DNA of 64,000 nt from NCBI RefSeq assembly GCF_023238625.1, contig NZ_CP096670.1:1973501-2037500 (forward strand), given 5' to 3'. Source of the stretch: Agarivorans sp. TSD2052. GTDB lineage: Bacteria > Pseudomonadota > Gammaproteobacteria > Enterobacterales > Celerinatantimonadaceae. Made by a program: the position numbers and the translations under genes. Each line of letters begins with the position of its first letter. Within the stretch, counting starts at the first letter, position 1. This document shows, in pieces, positions 1-8,680 of this stretch. The notes beneath the pieces are model-generated. The model was not told where the DNA came from and searched no databases. It saw nothing but the letters and a program-made list of their open reading frames with translations.

Positions 1-782
1 ACTAAGTCATTTTTATCTGCGACTAGATAGGCTAAGTCGGCAGGAACAGTAATAATAACGGGGACTTTGTCAGCGATAGCGGTTGCAGCTTCAAGGTGGT
101 AAGCCCTTAGTAACATTTGAGGCTTGGGATAACTAGCAAGAGCATTGTCGATTAGCGATTTAACCCCATCACTGATCGCAATCATCGCGTGAGGATATTG
201 CAGGTAATCTTTTATCGTTAGTGTTTTTTCGGCTACTGGGTGTTGTTTGGCTACCATACAAAAAACCCCAACTAAACCCAGACTGTCTTTTTGCAAGGGT
301 TTAATGCTTTGAGTTGGCCGGCAAATTGCCATGTCGCAACCATTAAAACTGAGTTGAGAATGGATATTGTCATGTTGAATTGGGGCAAATTCTAACGATA
401 TATTTGGCGCTTCTTGATAGATGCGCGGCAAGGCAAAGGGCAAAATGGTTTGCATCGCATAGTCAGTAGTGGCAATCACAAAATGTTGCTGGCAATCTCG
501 AGGTCTAAAATCGTTCGGGCTTAGTGTTTGTTTTAGTGCCTCTAGAGGCGGTGCTAATTGCTCGCAAAGTTCTATCGCTCGCTGTGTAGCCACCAGATGT
601 TGACCTTGGCGTATAAATAAAGGGTCGTTAAGCAGCTCACGTAAACGATTTAGCACTCGACTCATTGCTGATTGGCTTAAGTTTAAGCGAGTAGCCGCTT
701 TGCTAACACTGCCTTCTTCCAATAGAATTTTTAACGCGACCAGTAAATTTAGATCTCTGCGATAAATTTCTTCTAATTCCAT
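1..782 (-). CDS. LysR-family transcriptional regulator (3' end beyond window)
   Basis: The reading frame opens at an ATG at 782 and stays open to position 1, so the C-terminus is missing. The N-terminus (MELEEIYRRDLNLLVALKIL) runs into a LysR winged helix-turn-helix with the typical stretch SKAATRLNLSQSAMSRVLNR and then DPLFIRQG. The last visible residues (VPADLAYLVADKNDL) fit the effector-binding domain of LysR proteins. About 260 of the usual 300 residues are visible. The target is unknown: the gene it would normally regulate lies either beyond the left edge or across the gene-poor stretch to its right. The family call is firm and the function is not. Confidence 0.85.
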   Translation of the reverse strand, partial: MELEEIYRRDLNLLVALKILLEEGSVSKAATRLNLSQSAMSRVLNRLRELLNDPLFIRQGQHLVATQRAIELCEQLAPPLEALKQTLSPNDFRPRDCQQHFVIATTDYAMQTILPFALPRIYQEAPNISLEFAPIQHDNIHSQLSFNGCDMAICRPTQSIKPLQKDSLGLVGVFCMVAKQHPVAEKTLTIKDYLQYPHAMIAISDGVKSLIDNALASYPKPQMLLRAYHLEAATAIADKVPVIITVPADLAYLVADKNDL

Positions 783-1562
783 ACTGAAGGGTACTCATAT
801 GCTGGGCAGTTAAGGAGAAGCAAATGCTTATAGGGCAACTATAATAATGTAAAAGTACAGGGGCACATAGAATAAAGATTATGGGTAGCCAAGCCTAAAT
901 GCTAAGAAAGCACATACTAGACTGTGGCATCAGAGGAGCAAACACTGAAAACTAAATCGCTGCATATTACCGTTGAGTAATTGCAGCAATGATTAAATTT
1001 AATAGCAAACAAGGCGGTACACGCTTGTCTTGTTAAGCGCTGTTACTGTATTCGGGAAATCGTTTAAAAGCGATACCCCAGTCGAGTTGCAAGTTCTAAA
1101 GCTACTACATATACAGCTATCAGTGCTAGAAATAGTCCTACTAGTATCATATTGTGTTCTCGCGTTTAGTGTCTTTTATTTTGTTTTAATCATGTACGAG
1201 TTAGCAATTTGCATTGGTTTTGTCGATCTTATAATTGTTATGTTTGCTGACTTGTAATGCTATTTTACAAGTTAACCAGCTAAGTAATGATCTTACATTT
1301 TGGCGACATTTGTAATTGGAATGTGCAAATAATGTGATGCGTTTGGCGGAACATTGACTATTTTGTAATACAGATCATAAAAATGATTACTGCTCAACCG
1401 TCCTTTCATATTGTGATAGCTAGCTCAATAAGCGTCATGTTATCAATGGTTAGCGTTAATAGTGTATAAATAAGGAACTATTTTTCTTTAAGTTGACTGT
1501 ATCTATAGTAATCAAGTGATTAAAAAATATAATACTACTATTATATCGCGTAGGTTGAGCTC
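783..1562. other. Gene-poor intergenic region
   Basis: About 780 bases between the divergent LysR gene and the cNMP/CBS gene. No convincing coding region was seen. A frame at 1030-1257 starts at TTG, has no ribosome binding site, and has the biased hydrophobic composition of chance AT-rich sequence. TTGTAATACAG at 1363-1373 differs by one base from the alginate-cluster operator motif, but it lies well away from that cluster and may be chance. The promoter of the downstream gene should lie in the AT-rich stretch around 1490-1560. Confidence 0.5.
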
Positions 1563-3428
1563 ATGCCGCAAACACTATTACCAAATATCATAGAATTTCT
1601 TTCTCTGATTCATCCCTTTAATTTGCTGCCGCCGGCGGTTCAAAGAGAAGTGGCTGACTCCGTTCAAATAACCTACTTGGCACGCGGTGAACAAATTCAC
1701 TTCGACGCAGATAACAAACAGTGTTTTTTGTACATTATTCGCACAGGATCGATGGAGCAGCGTAAACCCGATGGGGTCTTACGCTCCAAGCTTGGCCCTG
1801 AAGATTTGTTTGGCTTTACATTTCTGGAGCCGCTAAAGGATGCCTTGGATGGTTATAGCGCCACGGCGATTGAAAATACTCTGTTATATATGGTGCCACA
1901 TGCAGAGCTAATTAAACTGCTCGAGCAATATCCTGAATATGCCGAGAGCTTTGCCTCTCAGGCTCGAGTTCGGCTGCAATCAGCACTAAATGTTGTTTGG
2001 TCAGATAACGAAAAAGGCTTATTTTTTAAGAAAGTGTCTGAAGTCGCTAGTGGCACTGTTGCGGTGGTCAATGCTGATATGTCTATTCAGGCGGTGGCCA
2101 AAGCAATGCGTGAAGATTGCCGCTCTTCTACTGCGCTAATTAAACAAGACGGTATCATCACTGGGCTCATAACTGATCGGGATATGACAAAACGGGTGAT
2201 CGGTAAAGGCTACGATATTACTAAACCTATCGCTGATGTGATGACATCGCCAGCAATAACCATAAAACCAAATGACCTTATTTTAACTGCCGCATCATTA
2301 ATGATGGAGCATAGCGTTAGAAGTTTACCAGTGGTTGACAATAATCAGGTATTAGGCTTGCTAACAACTTCACATTTAGTTCAAAAGCATCGTGTACAAG
2401 CAATATTTTTAATTGAAAAAATCAAATATACCGAAAGTGTGGAAGGGTTGGCGCGGTTAACGCCTGAGCGGCAAGCGATCTTTGAAGCTTTAGTTGAAGG
2501 GAAGGTGAGGGTAGAGGTTATTGGCAGAGTGATGGCAATGATCATGGACGCGTATAGTCGCCGCCTTATTCAAATGGCAGAGCTAAAACTTGGCGAGGCT
2601 CCTTGTAAATATACCTGGGTCGTCGCAGGCTCACACGCTCGTAATGAAGTTCATATGTTGTCAGACCAAGATAGCGCAATCATATTGTCCGATGATGTTT
2701 GTGATAAAGACCGTGTGTATTTCACCCATTTGGCGATGTATGTTTGTAATGCTTTAGATGCTTGTGGTTATCCCTTATGTAGCGGAAAGTTTATGGCTGC
2801 TACGCCTAAGTGGTGTCAGCCACTAAAAGTATGGAAAGAGTATTATCGTAAATGGGTGTCGAACCCAGAATACAGTATGCTGCTAAACGCAACGGTATTT
2901 ATGGAGGTAAGAGCTATATACGGTGAGTCTAGTTTATCCGAGCTTTTGCAAAGCCATCTATATGGTTTACTGGCAGACAATAAGAACTTCCTTACATCCT
3001 TGGTTAATGACTCGGTATCGGTACAGCCACCGCTGGGTATATTTAATAATCTCGTATTAGAAAAGGGTGGGGAACATAGCGAAATGCTTGATATTAAGAA
3101 GTATGCGCTGTTACTTATTGTTGATTTAGCGCGCATTTACGGTCTCGCAGTTAATTGTGATGAAACAGGCACTGAGCAACGTTTTAACAATGCCGCCAAA
3201 CAAAAAATACTCAGCGAAGATTCGCTGAAAGACGTGCTTGGAGCGTATCGCTTCATCACCCAATTACGCTTTCGTCATCAGCTTTCGGCGTTAAAACAAG
3301 GACTAGAAGCAAATAACTATATTGCTCCAAATAGTTTTGGCAGTTTTGAACGAAAGCACTTAAAGGATGCATTTCGCATTATTGGTAATTTACAGGACGC
3401 AGCAAAACTGCGTTTCAGTGAAAAGTAG
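1563..3428 (+). CDS. cNMP-binding / CBS pair / DUF294 putative nucleotidyltransferase
   Basis: A 621-residue protein with three parts. An N-terminal cyclic-nucleotide-binding-like beta-barrel spans about residues 15-140. A pair of CBS domains follows at about 160-275 (repeats containing TGLITDRDMTKRVIGKGYD and SLPVVDNNQVLGLLTTSHLV). A C-terminal DUF294 nucleotidyltransferase and its partner domain contain GSHARNE followed by DQDSAII, the glycine-serine and DxD-type motif of this superfamily. No transmembrane segments are visible, so it is cytoplasmic. Proteins of this build are thought to be ligand-regulated nucleotidyltransferases, but the substrate is not known. It is followed after 10 bases by a DEDDh exonuclease. 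In many gammaproteobacteria this pair sits beside the acetate permease gene actP, which is not seen here. Confidence 0.88.
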   Translation: MPQTLLPNIIEFLSLIHPFNLLPPAVQREVADSVQITYLARGEQIHFDADNKQCFLYIIRTGSMEQRKPDGVLRSKLGPEDLFGFTFLEPLKDALDGYSATAIENTLLYMVPHAELIKLLEQYPEYAESFASQARVRLQSALNVVWSDNEKGLFFKKVSEVASGTVAVVNADMSIQAVAKAMREDCRSSTALIKQDGIITGLITDRDMTKRVIGKGYDITKPIADVMTSPAITIKPNDLILTAASLMMEHSVRSLPVVDNNQVLGLLTTSHLVQKHRVQAIFLIEKIKYTESVEGLARLTPERQAIFEALVEGKVRVEVIGRVMAMIMDAYSRRLIQMAELKLGEAPCKYTWVVAGSHARNEVHMLSDQDSAIILSDDVCDKDRVYFTHLAMYVCNALDACGYPLCSGKFMAATPKWCQPLKVWKEYYRKWVSNPEYSMLLNATVFMEVRAIYGESSLSELLQSHLYGLLADNKNFLTSLVNDSVSVQPPLGIFNNLVLEKGGEHSEMLDIKKYALLLIVDLARIYGLAVNCDETGTEQRFNNAAKQKILSEDSLKDVLGAYRFITQLRFRHQLSALKQGLEANNYIAPNSFGSFERKHLKDAFRIIGNLQDAAKLRFSEK

Positions 3429-3438
3429 GTGCGTTATC

Positions 3439-4146
3439 ATGTTTAAACGCTTTACGCCTCTATATAAGCTAAACAGAGAACGAGAAAAGCTACTGACTAA
3501 TATTAGTTTAGCGCCATGCCTGCGCGATGTGTTAAGCCATCCTATCCCCCAAGCGGGGACCCCGTTAGCTGAGCTAGAGTTTTTAGTGTTTGATATCGAA
3601 ACAACCGGCTTAAATGCCGCGGTAGACAACATCTTGAGTGTTGGATATGTAACCTTAAAACAATCGGTTATTGATCTTAAAAGTGCCAAACACTTTTATG
3701 TTAGTAGTCAGCAAAGTGTTAAAGCTGAAACCGCCGTTATTAATCATATCGTTCCTGAGATGTTACAAGATGGGCTTGCTATAGATGAAGTGATGAACCA
3801 TCTGTTCGCTGCAATGTGCGGTAAAGTATTAGTGGTGCATGGGAGTAGTGTTGAAAAGCAGTTTATTGAGCGATATGTACGACAGCGGTATTTTTGCGAA
3901 AGACTACCGCTATTGTGGCTAGATACTTTAACGCTTGAGAAGTCTCTCATTGCCAATGCTAATCATCAAAAAAACGGTGATTATCGTTTAGCTTCAGTAA
4001 GAAGTCGTTATGGTTTACCTGAATATAACGCACACAGTGCACTGATTGATGCTATTGCCACCGCAGAGCTTTTTATGGCTCAAACTAAGCGAATATTTTC
4101 TAATACTCCGCAAGTACTGAATGGTGTTGTTAAGCCACAAGTCTAG
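3439..4146 (+). CDS. DEDDh-family 3'-5' exonuclease (DnaQ-like)
   Basis: A 235-residue protein of the DnaQ epsilon-like exonuclease superfamily. The first acidic motif is FLVFDIETTGL, with Asp52 and Glu54 counted from the chosen start. The final DEDDh motif is in HSALIDAIATAEL near the C-terminus, with the catalytic His and Asp. It should remove 3'-terminal nucleotides from DNA or RNA with two metal ions. The ATG at 3439 was chosen over an upstream in-frame start at 3367, because the latter lies inside the preceding gene and adds 24 residues unlike the family. The gene starts 10 bases after the stop of the cNMP/CBS gene, so the two are probably co-transcribed. The biological substrate is unknown. 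Confidence 0.87.
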   Translation: MFKRFTPLYKLNREREKLLTNISLAPCLRDVLSHPIPQAGTPLAELEFLVFDIETTGLNAAVDNILSVGYVTLKQSVIDLKSAKHFYVSSQQSVKAETAVINHIVPEMLQDGLAIDEVMNHLFAAMCGKVLVVHGSSVEKQFIERYVRQRYFCERLPLLWLDTLTLEKSLIANANHQKNGDYRLASVRSRYGLPEYNAHSALIDAIATAELFMAQTKRIFSNTPQVLNGVVKPQV

Positions 4147-4402
4147 TTCTATTTTTAAGCGATTTCTGTATTCACAACATTGGATTGGGTTAACCATCTT
4201 GTTAGTAATTCGCTAAAGGTAGCCATAGCGTAAACGGCGATGTTTGCATTGTGCTGGTGATAGAGTGCTGGGACGGCGAGTCACCGCGACTGATAAGCCA
4301 TCATGGTGAGGAATTTAGTACACTGGGTTAGAGGTGGTGCAATTCAGAGAGTGGTCAACATTGCCAGATTAAACGACTGGGGATGTGCATGGTGAATGGG
4401 AT

Positions 4403-4439
4403 AAAAAAGCAGTGTTCAAGCCAACACCTCGAACACTGC
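4403..4439 (-). terminator. Intrinsic terminator after SSS symporter 1
   Basis: Read on the minus strand, a 9-bp stem (GCAGTGTTC pairing with GAACACTGC) is followed by six T residues. It lies about 45 bases downstream of the stop codon of the symporter gene. The rest of 4147-4482 holds nothing recognisable. Confidence 0.8.
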
Positions 4440-4482
4440 AAAAGGAATGGTCAGTTCCGGTCTTACTTTAGTTAAGGACTTA

Positions 4483-6255
4483 CTATGAATCAGACTCTAT
4501 AGCATCACCCACATTAGGCTTATTGGTAGTATCGGCTTTTATCAGCAATATACCTACAGCCATGATGATGGCGCCACAAAGAACAAATACCATGCGGTCT
4601 CCAAAAGTATTAGGCAAGAATACCAGTAGGGTTACGAATCCACCTGCTGCTAAAATCAACTTGCCCAACATGCTACGCTGTTTGTTATCTAACACTTCTT
4701 GCTCAGCACTTTCGTTCACTAACGGTGTGTGTAAGTTATTAAAGAACTTATCTACATCTTTAGAACGCTCTTCGCTTAAGCCCTTGTAGAACAATTGAGA
4801 CACGATAAAGAAGCCACCAGTCAACACAATGTGACCAATCAAAGCGATAGCAACTTTAAGATCTTTCCACTCTCGGTTAGTTAAGTCTTGGTCAAGGTTA
4901 AAGATGTCTTGAATATGTTCAGGACCAATCACAAAACCAACAACGTAGGATACACATGCGCCTACTAGCAAGGTTCCCCAGCCTGCCCAGTCGGGTGTTT
5001 TCTTAATAAAGAAGCCTAAGAATGCTGGAATAGTCATTGGGAAGCCTAACATCGCGCCTGCAAACATCATTGCATCAAATAGGCTTAAGCCTTTTAACGA
5101 GTTAATGAATAGCGCGAACAAGATAATAAGAATACCAAACACCGTGGAGGTGATTTTAGATACTGCCACTAACTCGTTTTCTGACGCTTGAGGACGCAAT
5201 ATTGGTTCGTAGAAGTTTTTAACAAAAATACCCGAGTTACGGTTTAGACCTGAATCCATAGAGCTCATTGTAGCGGCAAACATGGCAGCAATTAATAGAC
5301 CGACCATACCGGCAGGCATATATAGCTCAACAAAGGCTAGATAGGCTGCGTCAGCTGCTTTACTGCCCATTTCTGGGTGCATAGCGGCTAAATCAATCCC
5401 TTGACCGGCCAAGAACCATGGCGGAATAAACCAAATTACTGGACCTAAGGTCATCAAACAACATGCAAGTAACGCGGCCTTTTTTGCATTTTTTGAATCT
5501 TTAGCAGCCAAGTAGCGGTAGGAATTTAGCATATTATTAGTAATGCTGAACTGCTTAACAAAGATGAAGAACGCCCAAATCGTTAGAATGCTTACATAAT
5601 TAAGGTTGTCACCAATCACGAAGTCACGTGGGAATTCTTCCAGAATGTTGCCTACGCCACCAGAGTGAATAATCGCAACGATACAACAGGTTACCGTTAC
5701 AGCCATGATCACGACCATTTGCATAAAGTCAGAAGCAATAACCGCCCATGACCCACCGGTAACTGACATTATCAGTACAACCAATCCCGTTAGGATAATT
5801 GTCCAAGTCATATCAAAACCAAAAATACCAGAAGCAATAATCGCCAAACCATTTAGCCAAATACCGGCAGATACCACACTGTTAGGCATACCAGACCAAG
5901 TGAAAACTTGTTCATTATGTTTACCAAAGCGCATGCGAATGGCCTGAATCACCGTTACTACACGAAGTTGACGGAATTTAGGTGCAAAGTAGGCATAGTT
6001 CATAAAGTAACCAAAGGCATTGGCTACAAAAATAATCGCAACAGCGAGGCCGTCGTTATAGGCTTTACCTGCGGCTCCAGTGAAGGTCCATGCACTAAAT
6101 TGTGTCATGAAGGCGGTTGCACCCACCATCCACCACAGCATTTTGCCGCCCCCTCTAAAGTAGTCACTGGTATTACTGGTAAATGTTCTGAACATCCAAC
6201 CAATTGCGATTAAAAAGCAAAAATAAATGAGTACAATAAGGACGTTTAAATCCAT
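4483..6255 (-). CDS. SSS-family Na+/solute symporter (alginate monomer transporter, copy 1)
   Basis: A 590-residue polytopic inner-membrane protein of the sodium:solute symporter family, with about 14 hydrophobic segments. It starts MDLNVLIVLIYFCFLIAIGW and carries the family stretch AAMFAATMSSMDSGLNRNSG. It is close to the protein encoded at 18619-20385 across its whole length, including the shared FRGGGKMLWWMVGATAFMTQ, so the two are paralogues. Related symporters in Vibrio alginate clusters (ToaA/ToaB) import DEH and short alginate products. The same role is inferred here from the neighbours: FadR, KdgF, PL7 and PL17 genes. A GAGG sequence 11 bases upstream of the ATG could serve as ribosome binding site. 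The gene is divergent from the FadR-type regulator at 6731, with a candidate operator at 6494-6504. Confidence 0.87.
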   Translation of the reverse strand: MDLNVLIVLIYFCFLIAIGWMFRTFTSNTSDYFRGGGKMLWWMVGATAFMTQFSAWTFTGAAGKAYNDGLAVAIIFVANAFGYFMNYAYFAPKFRQLRVVTVIQAIRMRFGKHNEQVFTWSGMPNSVVSAGIWLNGLAIIASGIFGFDMTWTIILTGLVVLIMSVTGGSWAVIASDFMQMVVIMAVTVTCCIVAIIHSGGVGNILEEFPRDFVIGDNLNYVSILTIWAFFIFVKQFSITNNMLNSYRYLAAKDSKNAKKAALLACCLMTLGPVIWFIPPWFLAGQGIDLAAMHPEMGSKAADAAYLAFVELYMPAGMVGLLIAAMFAATMSSMDSGLNRNSGIFVKNFYEPILRPQASENELVAVSKITSTVFGILIILFALFINSLKGLSLFDAMMFAGAMLGFPMTIPAFLGFFIKKTPDWAGWGTLLVGACVSYVVGFVIGPEHIQDIFNLDQDLTNREWKDLKVAIALIGHIVLTGGFFIVSQLFYKGLSEERSKDVDKFFNNLHTPLVNESAEQEVLDNKQRSMLGKLILAAGGFVTLLVFLPNTFGDRMVFVLCGAIIMAVGILLIKADTTNKPNVGDAIESDS

Positions 6256-6493
6256 CTGTGTAATTCCTCTTCCATAGTAGATAGCGCTACCTTAACAACC
6301 ACAATGGCAATATTGTATGACATATGGGGCTAAGTGCGATTTTGATCTCATTTTTATATCTACTCTCGCTGAAAACGTTATCTAGATCGCATCTAAAAAC
6401 AGCTGAAGCTAAGTATTTACAGAAACCTAATTGAAAATTGAAAGTAGATGACTCTCTAAGCCACATTTTGGTTTGTTTAATGATGGCGTTTAA

Positions 6494-6504
6494 TTGTAAT
6501 ACAT
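6494..6504. promoter_or_regulatory. Candidate operator TTGTAATACAT
   Basis: Ten of 11 bases match the near-palindrome TTGTAATACAA that recurs upstream of the alginate genes. It lies in the 475-bp divergent region between symporter 1 (minus) and the first FadR-type regulator (plus), where it could control both. The rest of this region is AT-rich without other clear structure. Binding is inference. Confidence 0.5.
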
Positions 6505-6730
6505 GATTGGTTTTTTTGCGCTTAGTGTGTATTAAAAAAAGCTGTAAATAAGACCCGTTTATGCCACGGGTGTAATAAAAAAAATACAGTTATATCAGAA
6601 TGATAAATGGTTTCTCATGAAGTGCTAATGAAAATCTGTTAGGGTAAGAGCACTAAAAGAGTGCTGAATTTTTTATCCCGCACTAGGTTAATATCTATGG
6701 TTTATTTCATAGGAAAGTAAAGGAACACCT

Positions 6731-7450
6731 ATGTCTAATGAATTTGCAATAATAGAAGGCGCTTCTCGCAGTTTACACCTTCAAGTCGCGAGGGAAATTG
6801 CCAAAAGTATTTTATCTGGGGCCTTGCCGCAAGAGAGTATTATTCCTTCAGAGATGGAACTATGTGAGCAGTTTGGTGTTAGTCGAACGGCATTGCGTGA
6901 GGCAATCAAGCACCTTAGCTCAAAAGGATTACTAGAATCTAGGCCGAAAATAGGCACCCGTGTTAAGAGCAGAGAGCATTGGAACATGCTTGATTCACAG
7001 CTATTAGGGTGGATGGCAGGCATTGGCGATTTACAAGATACTCTGGCTGAGTTCTTGGCGTTACGCCGCGCCATTGAGCCCGAAGCTGCAGCGTTAGCTG
7101 CGATAAATGCTACTGCTGAGCAGCGCGTTTTACTGTCGGAGTATTTTCAAAAGATGTTAGCGATTGCTAAGGGAGATGATTCTTCAGATTGGGTCGAGGT
7201 CGATTTGCAGTTTCATCGGTTAATCTATCTTGCCACCGGAAATAATTTTTATATTCCTTTTGCTAACGTACTCCAAGTTATGTTCATCGGATTCTTTAAA
7301 CACTCTTCAAAAGAAGGTGGTACCTGCATCGAAGAGCATACTGCTATTTACCAGGCAATAATGGCTGGTGATGCAAATAAGGCCAGAGAAGCGAACTTAG
7401 CATTACTGAATAATAGTAATCACCGATTACCTGCAGAAGATGTTGCTTAA
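6731..7450 (+). CDS. FadR-type GntR regulator (alginate utilisation, copy 1)
   Basis: A 239-residue regulator. The N-terminal GntR winged helix-turn-helix spans about residues 10-80 and contains ELCEQFGVSRTALREAIKHL. The C-terminal FCD domain has the Asp and His residues that bind metal and ligand (DLQFHRLIYLATGN and EEHTAIYQAIMAGD). It is roughly 70-75 percent identical by eye to the regulator at 12732-13454. FadR-subfamily proteins in uronate pathways usually repress and are released by a pathway intermediate such as KDG or DEH; that role is inferred from context. The ATG follows an AAAGGA ribosome binding site, and an intrinsic terminator follows the gene. It probably binds the TTGTAWTACAA motif found across the cluster. 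Confidence 0.88.
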   Translation: MSNEFAIIEGASRSLHLQVAREIAKSILSGALPQESIIPSEMELCEQFGVSRTALREAIKHLSSKGLLESRPKIGTRVKSREHWNMLDSQLLGWMAGIGDLQDTLAEFLALRRAIEPEAAALAAINATAEQRVLLSEYFQKMLAIAKGDDSSDWVEVDLQFHRLIYLATGNNFYIPFANVLQVMFIGFFKHSSKEGGTCIEEHTAIYQAIMAGDANKAREANLALLNNSNHRLPAEDVA

Positions 7451-7470
7451 ACGCCATTCGTGAGCACATA

Positions 7471-7497
7471 AAAAAACCTCGCCATGCGAGGTTTTTT
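7471..7497 (+). terminator. Intrinsic terminator after first FadR-type gene
   Basis: AAAAAACCTCG and CGAGGTTTTTT form an 11-bp stem with a 5-base loop, and the right arm ends in a T run. It lies 20 bases after the regulator's stop codon. It separates the regulator from kdgF copy 1, which must have its own promoter in 7500-7827. That interval is very AT-rich and has only a weak operator match (8 of 11) at 7732-7742. Confidence 0.9.
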
Positions 7498-7827
7498 TAT
7501 GTTTATAGATGTAAGCCATTCTCTGGCCAATATCGTATAGCAACTTGGCCATTGCTACAGGCTCATTTGTCAGACATATAGCGTTCACCCATGAATGCAA
7601 CTTGGCCTTCCTAAATAATTTCAAGTTTTTCAATTACGATAATTGTTAGCCGAATGCTGTTAATTCTTTAGTTAATGTCTAATTAAACTTAAATTCAATT
7701 AGCTATTGAAATTTATGCTTACAAGGTTTATATGTATTATTATATAATATTTATTTTATGTTTGTTTTAGTGAAAGCTCGGTTTCACTATTACTGGCGAG
7801 AAACCATAAATCAATGGAATGGAAATT

Positions 7828-8166
7828 ATGTATAGTGGTACTTTTTTTAGTTCGGAAGATACACCTTGGGAAGATTTAGGCGAGGGAATTAAACGGAAAA
7901 TAGTGGGCTTTACCGATACTTTAATGGTGGTGCATGTTTGCTTTGCAAAGGGGGCTATAGGCACTGCACATAGCCATGAACTTCATGACCAAATTGCCTA
8001 TGTCGCAGCGGGAAGCTTCGAAGCTGAGGTTGATGGTGAAAAGCAGACGCTACAAGTTGGTGACGCTTTTATTGCGCGCAAACATTCTAAGCACGGCGCT
8101 GTTGCTTTGGAAGAAAACAGTGTTTTAATCGATACATTTTCTCCACCAAGGGCAGACTTCTTATAG
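7828..8166 (+). CDS. kdgF: KdgF-like cupin, copy 1
   Basis: A 112-residue single-domain cupin. KdgF converts the 4,5-unsaturated uronate released by lyases into the linear keto sugar (DEH/DKI), which feeds the KDG pathway. The cupin metal-binding pattern is visible as GTAHSHELHDQIAYVAAGSFE with later His residues (KHSKHGAVALEE). It aligns end to end with the second copy at 20501-20836. The ATG at 7828 was chosen over one at 7819, because it has GGAATGGA at good spacing and because its N-terminus (MYSGTFFSSEDTPW) aligns with that of the second copy. Unlike copy 2 it is monocistronic and separated from the kdgK-eda operon. Confidence 0.85.
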   Translation: MYSGTFFSSEDTPWEDLGEGIKRKIVGFTDTLMVVHVCFAKGAIGTAHSHELHDQIAYVAAGSFEAEVDGEKQTLQVGDAFIARKHSKHGAVALEENSVLIDTFSPPRADFL

Positions 8167-8343
8167 GGATGGGCTAAAGAGGTTAATCCTGCCTTAATAA
8201 TGTGGCAGTAGCGGTCTAACCTCTAATGGCTTAGCCAACTAATGGGCCATGTTTACATTAAGCTATGCTTAAGACCTGTTGCGCGAACGGCCCGTATATA
8301 TCACTGGCTCACTGTCGCAGTGGCTTAAACATGAACCATTGAG

Positions 8344-8439
8344 TTAATCTGCTGAATCCTTCTTTTTTAGTAGCGTCATTATGTCGATTAACACTAGGCA
8401 AACTATAATAAACGCTAGAAACACGCCTATATGTATCAT
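8344..8439 (-). CDS. Putative 31-residue single-pass membrane peptide
   Basis: Read on the minus strand, GAAGGAG lies seven bases before an ATG that opens a 31-codon frame ending in TAA. The product begins MIHIGVFLAFIIVCLVLIDI and ends TLLKKKDSAD. That is one hydrophobic helix of about 18 residues with a positively charged, hydrophilic C-terminal tail, the usual build of bacterial small membrane proteins. A 17-base palindrome lies 31 bases upstream. No family is recognised. Support is the strong ribosome binding site, the sensible topology and the clean stop. Nothing shows that it is expressed or conserved. Confidence 0.5.
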   Translation of the reverse strand: MIHIGVFLAFIIVCLVLIDIMTLLKKKDSAD

Positions 8440-8469
8440 GGTTTTTCTCCTTCGCTTGCTTTTCCCTTG

Positions 8470-8486
8470 TCAATCACAGTGATTGA
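8470..8486. repeat. 17-base perfect palindrome upstream of the small membrane peptide
   Basis: TCAATCAC, one central base, then GTGATTGA. It sits in the presumed promoter or leader region of the 31-residue peptide on the minus strand. It could be an operator for a dimeric regulator or a leader hairpin. It does not match the cluster's TTGTAWTACAA motif. Confidence 0.45.
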
Positions 8487-8639
8487 AATTAATTTTATTT
8501 ATCGTTTATCATTAAATAATGAATGTTTTGTAGTGATGTGTAAACAAGTGTTTAATCCTATTTGCTGTTTTTGTGAGCGCTGCTGAATGATAGGTACTTT
8601 ATCGTCAACACAATGAGGTCATGATTACAGCTCTAGAAT

Positions 8640-8680
8640 GGTTAGTGGCTTAAGCTAAGTCACTAACCAATTTAATTTTT
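8640..8680 (+). terminator. Orphan terminator-like hairpin
   Basis: GGTTAGTGGCTTA pairs with TAAGTCACTAACC at 12 of 13 positions around a 3-base loop, and is followed by AATTTAATTTTT. It lies about 470 bases after kdgF copy 1 with no gene directly before it. It may end a long kdgF transcript or an unrecognised RNA from roughly 8480-8640. Confidence 0.45.

Noticed and set aside
1030-1257. 75-codon frame before the cNMP/CBS gene
   Set aside because: TTG start, no ribosome binding site, repetitive hydrophobic composition typical of AT-rich non-coding DNA, and no family likeness.
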